From the NCBI GenBank assembly GCA_022592445.1, contig JABYQR010000374.1, positions 1 to 42,054 of the forward strand: a stretch of 42,054 bases of DNA. Direction: 5' to 3'. Of the stretch, positions 30,799 through 39,581 are shown one piece after another; position 1 is the first letter of the stretch, and every line of letters begins with the position of its first letter. Origin of the DNA: Cytidiella melzeri. Lineage: Eukaryota; Basidiomycota; Agaricomycetes; Polyporales; Irpicaceae. The translations under genes were made by a program, and so were the position numbers. Under the pieces are notes generated by a model that saw only the letters and a list, made by a program, of their open reading frames with translations, did no database searches and was not told where the DNA came from.

Positions 30799-31280
30799 TG
30801 TTAAGACCGACTATTGTCAAGGGACAAGTTGTCAAGTCAGAACCCCTTGGTGTAGCTACACACAAGGTCGAATGATGGTCTAGGCTGCGCGGTTGCTGTC
30901 AAGCACAGTGGCAGACAGATGATGGTTCGACAGAAGGAATATTGATACGAAGTGGATAGACTGAGGTTCTAGCCCCCATGTCTAGCAGCTATTTATAGAT
31001 GTTGACCTAACTACTTTTGGACCAGTCCAAAGTAGTGGTAGCAAATCAGAGGAATAGAAAGGAAGAACAATACACAGAGAACAATAGCTGCTTTGGAAGG
31101 CCAATGTGATAAAAGACCGTCAAGGCGCGGAAACAAGAGACAATAGAAAGGTGAGGTATGAGACAAATATCAATAGAGAAGGGGTTGAACCCGAGACAGG
31201 GGATAGACAGGGTTGGACCCAATGGAATGGTAACGGAGGTATGGAAAGGCTGAGGGTTGAACCAAGGCAATGGTAACCAA
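30799..31280 (-). mobile_element. nested LTR, minus strand, related to the LTR at 1-264
   Basis: 30799-31070 is the inverted counterpart of window positions 1-264: TATA-like tataaatag, CCATGTCTAGCAGC/GCTGTTAGACATGG and the final TGTTAAGACCGAC, whose complement ends the other LTR. The LTR 3' end is at 30799. The bases beyond differ from the internal sequence of the first element, so this is a solo or terminal copy. The 5' limit is uncertain (about 31280 or slightly beyond). Confidence 0.6.
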
Positions 31281-31282
31281 TC

Positions 31283-31415
31283 AGAGTGGGGTCCGAGGTT
31301 TCAATGGACACAGGGAGACAATCAATGACATAATATTTCGTGTTGAACGGAGGCGGTGTGGATCAGGGAATGTAGGGGAAAGGACGAGTTGGATTGTCAA
31401 GGCAAGTGTAAAAAG
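31283..31415. repeat. direct repeat copy B beside the nested LTR
   Basis: Same orientation as 30658-30797, with similar spacing of all shared words (GTCCGAGGTTT, GTGTTGAACGGAGG, GAGTTGGATTGTCAAGGCAA). The pair brackets the LTR segment. Confidence 0.7.
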
Positions 31416-31982
31416 GATAACTAGTCATCAGGATAATTGAAGAAGTGAAGAAAAACAATAAGGTGTTGTCAAAGCGAGATTGTATCGCTGATTATCGGAC
31501 ATCAGATCTATGGACAATGTAGATTAGATATGTAGATAGATAAGCTCAGATAGTACATAGCATGTGATTCCACCATCCTTATGGTCACACACGATGCGAT
31601 ACTTGCACCATATGGCATCGTGTTCCAGTAGTTTCCATGACTGAATAGCAGAAGTACCATGAGGCTTCTGCATGACTCATATTTCATATACCAAATGTAT
31701 TGAGCTTACTAAAGGCTCAGTCAGCACCATTCAGTTATGTAGGATGCTCAGTCATCGCTTACATTCTCTATTCAGTAGTATTAGCAAGCAGGACTGTGCA
31801 TTACCAATCATTACTCATAGGATTACCAATCCTTACCAATCCTTACTCATATGACATTACTGTAGCATTAGTAATCTAGTTACAGACATGTATATATACA
31901 GCTCCTAGAGAGCAGAGAAATAACAAGACACTTACTCCCAGAGTTAGTTGACTCTCCTAGTCATCCCCTACACTCGTAACTT

Positions 31983-32153
31983 TCAAACAGGTGTGAAGAC
32001 CATTTGTAACATCTCCCCATGTTCTGTTGGCTCAACATCTTCCTCGGCATCAAGATTCTTGGTACCATGTGCAAACCTGTAGACTTTGTGGTGCGCATCT
32101 TCTTCATCACCAAAGACACCTTTGTCACTATTCTTTTTTTCTTGCTGATCCAT
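31983..32153 (-). CDS. small acidic ORF inside the inverted-repeat element (56 aa)
   Basis: ATG 32153 opens MDQQEKKNSDKGVFGDEEDA and continues KNLDAEEDVEPTEHGEMLQM to a TGA at 31985-31983. The composition (Asp/Glu-rich, no low-quality codons) looks like a real protein segment. It lies on the same strand as the other acidic exon at 32527-32837, so both may be remnants of one internal gene of the transposon. No family recognised. Confidence 0.35.
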   Translation of the reverse strand: MDQQEKKNSDKGVFGDEEDAHHKVYRFAHGTKNLDAEEDVEPTEHGEMLQMVFTPV

Positions 32154-32228
32154 CCTAACAACGGATATGTCAAAAGTCAGGGTTGTGTGTGCTGCTAAGA
32201 CTCAACGGTGCTGTCAGACCTCCGAGTA

Positions 32229-32407
32229 CCTAAGACACGAGTGTCAAGCGAGTGAGCCCAAGGTGCAAAGGAAGAGAGCATGATCATAATATAACTGTAC
32301 CTAAGACACGAGCATCAAGCAAGTGAGCTAAGTACAGGGTCAACATATGTACATACTGCAAATGCAAGGGAGATGAAGCTTACCCCAAGGCGCAAAGGAA
32401 GAGAGCA
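32229..32407. repeat. short interspersed direct repeats
   Basis: CCTAAGACACGAG..TCAAGC.AGTGAGC occurs at 32229-32257 and 32300-32328. AAGG.GCAAAGGAAGAGAGCA occurs at 32260-32280 and 32387-32407. These are local duplications in the transposon interior. Confidence 0.75.
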
Positions 32408-32526
32408 CAATGGGGGGAAATGAGAGGAATGAGTGAACTCTTATAGCACAACGAGAGACGGCTCGATAAGGAAATGATAATCAAAAAGGGTGTGTCTGTG
32501 GAAATGATGCTACGCTAACATGTGAT

Positions 32527-32837
32527 TCATATATGATAAGAACAAGAAAACAAACAAGGGGACCTTGTCCGTGAGCGAGACCTGGAAATATCAATACATC
32601 CATCTTCCTCTTCTCCTTCCTCAACCTCCTCATCATCTTTCCATTGAGAACTGCCCCAGAATGTGCCTGAGTCAGAATCATTGTCACTTTCACCACCTGT
32701 GCTGTGATCTTCTTGATCAATGGACTTAGAGGTGCAAGCTGGGAGTTTGATTTTTGGAATGGCAGTAGTGATGGGAAGAGGTCGACCCTGAACAGTAAGT
32801 CTGACACATGCAAAGGGCTTTTCTGGGGTGGTAGAAT
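32527..32837 (-). CDS. acidic C-terminal exon inside the inverted-repeat element
   Basis: A frame opening after an AATACCAG acceptor (exon from 32837) reads STTPEKPFACVRLTVQGRPL, IKLPACTSKSIDQED, GGESDNDSDSGTFWGSSQW, then a run of Asp/Glu and a final ISRSRSRTRSP before TGA at 32529-32527. The strongly acidic stretch followed by Arg-Ser repeats is typical of a disordered regulatory tail. It is a different frame from the longer basic frame in the same place, and its biased composition makes it the better candidate. Function unknown; probably the end of a transposon-borne gene. Confidence 0.4.
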
Positions 32838-32869
32838 CTGGTATTGATTAATATCACAATGTGTACTCT

Positions 32870-33392
32870 TAGAACGCATGACTTGCGTGTAAGCAGTGCA
32901 AACAGAAGAAAAACCTGTGCAAGTTGAGGAAACCAACAGAAGCATAGGCTGGCAGAGGTATAAATAGAGCTTTACCAGAAAAGAGACAGGGTGGCTGTCC
33001 CAAAGGCCGTCTAAGTAACAATGATACACTATGACACATGTGTGAGTATGTGAGCAGTGCAAACAGAATAAACAAAGAGCCTGACAGAGGCATGAATAGA
33101 GCTTTACTGGAAAAGGGGAATTGGAAGATTTACATTGCCATCAGTGAGTTTTGTACGCTATGTAACAGTCTTATATACCAAACTATGTACTCTCTTATTT
33201 ACTAAAATATGTACCCTCTTAATTATATTTACTGTGCTATGTAAATGCCTAAGATTACCATGTGTACTAGCTATTGATGAGCTCACAAATTGCCCCAAAG
33301 TCCCCCGCCAAGCTCTCGGTGTGCCGCCATCAGCCCGCGCCTAGCGGAGTTTCATTAGTGCTGACAATTGGGTGGGAGATTAACGTCAAGTG
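32870..33392 (-). repeat. right long terminal inverted repeat
   Basis: The inverted partner of 29493-30030, with the same order of motifs down to the outermost CACTTGACGTTAATC. Confidence 0.75.
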
Positions 33393-33399
33393 TGCATCA

Positions 33400-34613
33400 C
33401 CACGTCTCTCTGGCCGACTTGTACTGACCGAGTGCTGACTCGATAGGAATGTTATGCATCCCTCAAAACTCTAGTACCGAGCATGCGCAGTCAGTGAGCT
33501 GATTGACATATGTTAATTGTATATGTACCCCGGTACTGAATGAACATAATCAATGAACACTCCTTCCCAGTCGCCGTCGGTCGGGAGAGCAGAGATATCC
33601 TGGGTCTCGAGGAGTGTTTGGTTGTGTCGTGTAGCTTACTGTATTTAGAAATCGATCAATTGGGCACGTGCTTATTCTCCCAACCTTAGATCTGCTTCCA
33701 CTGACTGCCAACAAGTGTAAATACTGTTGTAGAACCAGCTTTGCAAATTTATTTGCATCGAGCGTATTGAAAAATGTGTGCGCACATGAGTTTTGGCCCA
33801 AAAATTACGATTTTTTCTCTATTTCCTAGAAGAACATCTCATGTATGATTTCCGGAGGTTTGAAGGATGAGAAATTGTGTGATACGACGAGCGGAACGTT
33901 GCCGTCGTCGAGAGTCAGGTTTTGCAAAAGCGTACCCGTTTTGAGTCACAAATTGATGCTATTGTCACACGGCAAGTTCAATCACCGCTTGGCTTGTCAC
34001 GAAGCGCCCACAGTCGAGTCTGCGTCATTGGTCGCCATGTATCGGAGTTTGAATCCCTTGTCACTCTGCTTGCGCCTTTTGTCACAACAATTCAGAATTT
34101 TCCCCTCCCAAGCTCACTCGCATCTCTAACAATAAGTTGAAGCTTATGGACATGAAGCGGTGGTGTATGCGAGGTAAATTCCAGGTTTTTGTGCTCACCG
34201 CTTGCTGGGATCTATGGGATCTTGTCAGATACGGTCGGATATGCGCGCACAAGACGGCCGAAAACACACCGGTAACACTCGGTAGCCTGCATCCCTCCCT
34301 CGAATATTACAAAAAGTACATGTATATATTGGTTGTGGATAATTCTATATAATACATCTTTTACCGGTACAATAAACAAGGTGTGACTGAGGCTGGAGGC
34401 TGATTTGCAACAGCGTCCCCGTTTGCAAAAGGGGTTCTACAACAGTAAATATTGCTGCCCTCCTCGGAACAGCGGACTCGCAATCAAACTTGTAGCGCTC
34501 ACATAAATTCATGACGCTCAGAATACTCAAAAACAACCAGTGACCAAATCAGGAATGCAATCTTCACGCTTCAAGAGATGTAGCCTGCGATAACGATATA
34601 CCACCTGTCCCGC
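33400..34613. other. no gene recognised
   Basis: Short frames on both strands without family features (33845-34129 and 33922-34140 on plus; 33550-33801 on minus). The AT-rich stretch 33490-33560 and 34310-34360 is repeat-like. GTAGCCTGCGATAAC at about 34581-34595 recurs at 39506-39520. Confidence 0.35.
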
Positions 34614-35412
34614 ATGTATGAGGTCTTCGAAGAGATTTCACGGCTATTGTCCTCTCCTAGCATCTGTGTGTTTGAATTCATATGTTGTGCATTGTCTCAA
34701 GAGTCACCATATCACCTTCTTGCATCATGGGAGATTGTGCTATCAGGTCCCATTCATCACCCACAAACATGCCACAACATGAGCCGTTGGGTGGAGAGAA
34801 AGACAACAGAGACTTCAGATGAGGAGGTTGAAAGTTTAGTATCTGAGAACGCGGGCTTGCATTTCACCACAGGACATGCTGAGCCCTATCAGCTGCAGGA
34901 CCTTGATCTTACGGACATGGCACGGGATTTGCAAGTGGTGGCCCACGATTATGAGATGTGATACCAAAGCTGTTGATAGGAGTGATGACCACAACGACAA
35001 AGTACTTGAGCTACTTGTGAATGAACTTGGCAGCGCAGAAGCTGGTGATGGTAATCAGAAGTGCAAATGGCCCACAAAAAATTTGCGGAAACGGCAACAG
35101 GCTGTATGTCCTACCCAACCATCCATCAGCCTAGTGTCTGACTGCAATGAAAGAAAAAGGTCATACTTGACAGCATTATCATGCACAGGCAGAATCAGAA
35201 GGCTAATTGGTTACAGAGCATGTGCAGCATATTTCTGCATGCTATGCATACACCCCAGAAGTGAACGTTCAACATGTGAGATTGACAGTCATTGGCAGGG
35301 GCCGAAGACTTACCTAATCACGAGCGCGCAGGGGACGAGGAGGTCACGGCTGAGTGACAGGGGCCAGCGGGACCCCAGCAACAAAGGCAGAGAGGAGCGG
35401 GCTTCACCGTAG
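34614..35412 (+). pseudogene. broken coding region of unknown family
   Basis: A plus-strand frame (34614-34961) reads SRWVERKTTETSDEEVESLV and LQDLDLTDMARDLQVVAHD. It then stops, while the next frame continues with CDTKAVDRSDDHNDKVLELL and KCKWPTKNLRKRQQAV up to about 35130. Composition supports coding across a one-base shift near 34950. After 35130 the sequence loses coding character. No family recognised; it may be a remnant of a transposon-linked gene. Confidence 0.3.
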
Positions 35413-35590
35413 TACCACGCGAGTGTCCTTGGCACGCTGCCCAACCATGTCTGAGGCAAGAGATGGCCACCACAACTACAGTCGAGGGCAGAGACTTGAC
35501 ACGGCAGGCAGAGGTGGGTGACAGAGTGAGAAGGAAGACCGTAAATGGCAGGTGTGACACGTGCTGCCGAGCGCTGACAAAGTGCTCGAA

Positions 35591-35710
35591 GGGACTGTAA
35601 ATTTCCCACGTTGCAACTGTAAATCTTACGGTCGACTTGAGTCTGCGAGGGGGGTCGTTTGTAACGACCCCAAAGATTCACAGTCCCCCGTGTGGGAAAT
35701 TCACAGTCCC
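35591..35710. repeat. 120-bp palindromic hairpin element
   Basis: The arms begin GGGACTGTAAATTTCCCACG and, inverted, GGGACTGTGAATTTCCCACA. Each arm repeats the motif ACTGTRAATYTT a second time. Near the middle GGGGTCGTT-TGT-AACGACCCC (35651-35671) is a perfect 9-bp stem. No target duplication is evident. It sits about 130 bp upstream of the nuclease gene start at 35838. Confidence 0.65.
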
Positions 35711-35837
35711 TCCCGCTACGGCTGGCTCAATGGCGCACCCACCTGGCTTTCCCTTCTCACCTCCTCTCTCAACATCCTCAACGCCTACTTGGCCATCGAC
35801 ACTATCTACAGGCAAGGAACACAGCACTAACCACAAC

Positions 35838-37647
35838 ATGGGAGTCAAAGACCTTTGGAAGGTACAGTGCCGTCGCAGGTGTTGCAACCTCCTGACTGAC
35901 CTGTTTGTTTGCCCCATCACGGGCAGCTCATCAACCCAGCAGCCAACCGCGAACACTCGCTATCCGACATCGCGGTAGCTGGAGGCTTTCTTGCCCGGCC
36001 TGACAGGACCTACAGGCTGGGGATCGATGCGAGGTACTGTCCAATCACGTTTCCATGCAACATGACACTAATTCTCTCTAGCATCTGGCTTGCGCAAGTC
36101 CGCAACACCTTCCTTCATCGACACTCCCGCTATGGACACTCTCCAGAGTTGCGGACCCTTTTCTTTTGCATTATGAAGCTCCTCAATGCAAGTGTTGCAG
36201 TTGTCTTTGTCTTCGACAGTGCTCGGTGGCCAGCTGTCAAACGCGGCGTAAACATCACCTCCCGCTCAGATTGGCTTGAGGAGGACTTTTTAAAAATCAT
36301 CACGGCTTGCGGTTTTGACATACACAGGGTAAGTAGCTGTGCTCCGTAGCATGGAGCTTGTGAGGTTTTGGTGACTGGTACTGTTAGGCTCCGGGCAAAG
36401 CAGAAGCTGAGCTCGCAAGCATGTCGTGAGAAGGCCTGATTGACGCTGTCGTTACCAATGACAGTGACGTGTTTGTGTTTGGTGCTGCAGCGGTAATTTG
36501 CAGGTAAGTTCTCTACCAGTACACCAAATCCACTACTTAACAGCAAGTACAGCGATAGTCTCACAGGCAAGACTATTGAATACTACTCGGAGAACAGCTT
36601 GGAGACATGCACCCAGTCGGGCTCTCGCGCGCGTCGTTCGTCCTAGTGGCGCTTCTCTGCAGCGACAATTACAATATGATTGGTCTGCCAGGCTGTGGTA
36701 TTGCCACAGCATATGGTCTCGCTGGCTATGGCCTCACAGAAGACTTACGCAACTCAGTTGCCTGCCTGCAAGGTGCAGACCTTGCAACTTTCCTCGACGT
36801 GTGGCGGGTCAATTTATGGCGCTGCCTTGCAGAGGATTATAACGGACTTATAGGCCGTTGCCATCGTACTCTCGCCGCAACTGTACCTGATACATTCCCC
36901 AACCTTGAGGTGGTCCACCTTTACACCAACCCCATTGTATCCGACCTCAGCCCATTTACTCATGTAGCCAAATTTCGCCTGCCTGACATCCCTAGCATCA
37001 CACAGATCTGCGAGTTGAACTTCATGTGGTGTTCGAACGCATGTATCTCTGACAGGTTCCGCTCAAATTTGTGGCCAGGCGTTGTGATGCGTCTGCTCGT
37101 GAATGAGGTGCTGTGTTGTGATGGCTCTCGCAACGACAAGACGTTCAGCGACATGCTGACCTTTGAAGTATGCTCTACACAGAGTAACAGCGACGTCACA
37201 CTGCGCATGAGTGCAGGTATCATTGAGGAGGTTATTTGCAAGGCTGTACTCACCATCTGGGACCCATTGCGCAACACAGGTGGGTCAAGAGTATTACAAA
37301 AGCTTGATGAGGCCACTCTCAATCTCTCGCTCACTAAAGTGGTCTATCGAAACAAGTCACGGCTGTTGAAAGTCCCAGCAGCTGTTCTTCTACATGCTTG
37401 CCCACAGTGTGGCCCCAATTTGACTGCCCTTAATATGGAGCAACACGAGCAACACATTCGACATAGCGGTTGCCTGGAGCCTGCCGAAAATGGTCACGCT
37501 GGCTCCTCCAGTTCTTTGCTGCTACCTCATGGCTGCAGAGATGTGCCGCACCTTCCATCCAACTGTCGTTACTGCTGTGGTGAAGTTATTGACCTCACCG
37601 AGAATGTGCCGCATCATGAGATCATTGACCTCACTCTCGACAATTAG
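35838..37647 (+). pseudogene. GEN1/XPG-family structure-specific nuclease, broken
   Basis: Family members cut flaps or Holliday junctions. Exons: 35838-35861 (MGVKDLWK), 35927-36033, 36082-36328, 36388-36503 and 36544 onward; intron phases match. Seen: LINPAANREHSLSDIA, YRLGIDASIWLAQVRN (metal Asp), VFVFDSARWP, SDWLEEDF, APGKAEAELASM and TNDSDVFVFGAA (Asp pair), then ALLCSDNYNMIGLPGCGIATA (helix-hairpin-helix region). Two breaks: an in-frame TGA at 36427-36429, where the family usually has Asn-Arg, and a one-base shift between about 36590 and 36620 just before HPVGLSRASFVLVALLC. The tail has two SUMO-interaction-like motifs, EVIDLT and EIIDLT. The rest of the frame is clean to TAG 37647, so the breaks look recent or are partly sequencing or splicing effects. 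Confidence 0.7.
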
Positions 37648-38220
37648 CATGTTCTCTCGTACGAGTTTTTGTATCTGTGTAACCTCTCCATGTGTATCAT
37701 AGTGCTGTACTGTAGCTTTCAGGCGTGAATGTATTCATTTGACATCATACTAGCTAAGTATCTGATGTACATGAGTTTGTTTCAAGGGCTTTCAGAATTG
37801 ATGTCAAACGAGATTAAAGTTGAGTGTATGATAGATTCTTTGAAAGCTGAGCAATATCTGCATGGCTACATGGTCATTAAGCACAATGACAGGTTTTTCC
37901 ACATGCACTGCAAGGATCTTTCCCCTTGCGCTCCGGGTTGAAGAAGTCGGCTCGTTCGATGAGTGGATGTCACAAGCATGCACACTTTTTCCTTTCTTTT
38001 CCTTTTATTTTTGTTATCCTATCTTCTCAATTTCCTTATCGTATCTTATCGATGGTACATGGCTACTGCATGTGATCAAGTGCATGTGACAGACTGGTCA
38101 CATGATCATAGAAGGTGCTGGAACATTGTGGAACATTGTAGAACATCGCACCGTAGCACACCATACGTTCCCACGGCAGTGTTAGGAGTACAGACCCGGT
38201 ACCAGGGGTCCTTGTCTGAG
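37648..38220. other. 3' flank and LTR-like upstream region, no gene
   Basis: No supported coding frame. From about 38040 the words CATGTGA, CACATGATC and GGAACATTGT(G/A)GAACAT recur; these resemble the solo LTR near 4185-4215 (CACATGACTG, GGAACATGCTGGAAC), suggesting a related LTR promoter. Confidence 0.4.
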
Positions 38221-38222
38221 AT

Positions 38223-38336
38223 GTATATAAACCCACCCTGTAGCTCCCTAAAGACCTCAGATTCTACCTCCTGGTCTTTAGGTGACGTTCACCTTGTACT
38301 AGTCTCACCACTGTGCTAATATATCTTGGTCTTTAG
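38223..38336 (+). promoter_or_regulatory. TATA box and intron-bearing leader with duplicated splice block
   Basis: TATA box GTATATAAA at 38223-38231. The block CCTGGTCTTTAG (38270-38281) is followed by donor GTGACG. Its near copy CTTGGTCTTTAG (38325-38336) closes the 55-base intron-like segment after a GCTAAT branch motif (38313-38318). Same layout as 2586-2718. Confidence 0.5.
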
Positions 38337-38367
38337 CTCATTGTTAGCTGCTCCCTCGTCGTTGTCT

Positions 38368-38370
<3 letters not shown>

Positions 38371-38397
<27 letters not shown>
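38371..38397. repeat. (CAT)9 microsatellite
   Basis: Nine perfect CAT triplets in the leader ahead of the orphan coding exon. Confidence 0.95.
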
Positions 38398-38398
<1 letters not shown>

Positions 38399-38488
38399 TT
38401 CCTTGTCGTCATTGTCCACGTGAGTTCGCTCGTTGTTCCTCCATCTCCGTCGTCACTTCCTCGCTCTTCATAGAGTTTGGTTGTGTTC

Positions 38489-39319
38489 TTGACATTAGGT
38501 AGAATCTCCGTACGCTTGCCTGGACGTCGCGCAACCGCACATTTTCCTTCCCCCAAAGTTTTTAAAAGTTTAGTCCCCCCGGTTTACCAGTACGTTGTAT
38601 TGGCCCGGACCCTTGATCTTCATTCTCACGTCGTGGTTGTAGTGCCGAAAGACGTACACATCCGTCGTAACGTACCCGAGTCTTTCTTCGAGGCTCGACA
38701 AGAACTGCGCAAACAAGGTTGTCCCCATCTCTACACAGAGAAGGACCTTGAAGCCATCGTCTCGTACGTCTCACGCCGTCCTCACTACCATCCTCTTGGT
38801 ACTAGACTCCCCCACTTCGACCACGAAAAGTTTGCTCGTGACAACGAGTCTATCAAGGAACGCACACGCACCGAACGTACGCAAACTCTCGCCGACCGTA
38901 TTGAGAAACCGTCTCTCAAGGATCGCATCTCCCGGGCACCCGCACCACCTCGACCGGACACGCAGAAACCAGTGACACTCGACTTCCACAAGTTCTCTAT
39001 CAAAGACCAAGTCGGCATTCTCAAGCCGAAGATCGAGGCCACCACCAGACGCCTCAAGATCCTGATCGAGCTTACTCGCAACCGCAACGATTCACAGGTT
39101 AGATCAGTCCTGTTACTCGACAACAAGCTTCTGCACCTCATCGAGCACATGGAGGAAGTACTCTCCACGCGCACACCTGCCCAGCTCAAAGCACTGAACT
39201 GGGGCTTGCAGTCAGTAGGGCAGATCAACTTCACACAATTACGCAAGAGGTTGACAGAAGTTACGAGTAGAGTTGCATTTGTAACAGACGGAGGATACTT
39301 CAAAAAACTTCCCCTGTAA
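38489..39319 (+). CDS. unrecognised coding exon (about 276 aa), no ATG
   Basis: A long open frame ending TAA at 39317-39319. The first trustworthy stretch is YQYVVLARTLDLHSHVVVVV, then VPKDVHIRRNVPESFFEARQ, a charged middle (ERTRTERTQTLADRIEKPSL), a basic helical part (EATTRRLKILIELTRNRND) and an end INFTQLRKRLTEVTSRVAFV. Third codon positions are C-rich, so it is probably a real exon. It has no ATG near the start; a plausible intron (donor GTGAGTTCG near 38420, acceptor ACATTAG near 38499) would bring in an upstream start. It lies behind the LTR-type leader at 38223-38336 and may be the gag-position protein of that element. I do not recognise the family. Confidence 0.45.
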   Translation: MTLGRISVRLPGRRATAHFPSPKVFKSLVPPVYQYVVLARTLDLHSHVVVVVPKDVHIRRNVPESFFEARQELRKQGCPHLYTEKDLEAIVSYVSRRPHYHPLGTRLPHFDHEKFARDNESIKERTRTERTQTLADRIEKPSLKDRISRAPAPPRPDTQKPVTLDFHKFSIKDQVGILKPKIEATTRRLKILIELTRNRNDSQVRSVLLLDNKLLHLIEHMEEVLSTRTPAQLKALNWGLQSVGQINFTQLRKRLTEVTSRVAFVTDGGYFKKLPL

Positions 39320-39571
39320 TAGATAGTCATCATTGAGTGCGACAATCTATTCCACGTCTTTGATCCCGACGATCTTCAGGATTGTCATGATAACGAAGAG
39401 GACCATGCATATATTGAAATCTGCGAACAACAGCCGTGTCCGAATTGAAATCAAAAGTTTGTAGTATCCCATCATTTCAGAAAAGGACAACAATACTCTG
39501 GATACGTAGCCTGCGATAACAGCCAAATACCGTTGATTGTTGGAGTTCCTGGAGACGTTGAAGTTCCAGAA
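39320..39571. other. no gene seen
   Basis: Short flank between the orphan exon and the LTR. Contains the second copy of GTAGCCTGCGATAAC (39506-39520). Confidence 0.4.
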
Positions 39572-39581
39572 CTTGATACCA

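Larger units (their letters stand above)
29493..33392. mobile_element. 3.9-kb DNA transposon with long inverted repeats
   Basis: The left end CACTTGAGGTTAATCTCCC and the right end, read inverted (CACTTGACGTTAATCTCCC), start arms of roughly 500 bp that match at about 85 percent by eye, including CTCCGCTAGGCGCGGGCTGA. The element is flanked by TGCATCA (29486-29492 and 33393-33399), a 7-bp (possibly 8-bp) target duplication. The interior holds decayed coding pieces on the minus strand and a nested LTR. Arm length and duplication size would fit KDZ- or hAT-like elements, but no transposase core is visible, so the superfamily is open. Confidence 0.75.

Noticed and set aside
29493..33392. Firm assignment to the KDZ superfamily
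   Set aside because: Arm length and target duplication would allow it, but no KDZ transposase domain is seen in the interior and the duplication reads as 7 rather than 8 bases.
38371..38397. Poly-Ile/His coding repeat
   Set aside because: A perfect CAT microsatellite in a leader region; no supported start codon or frame places it in a protein.
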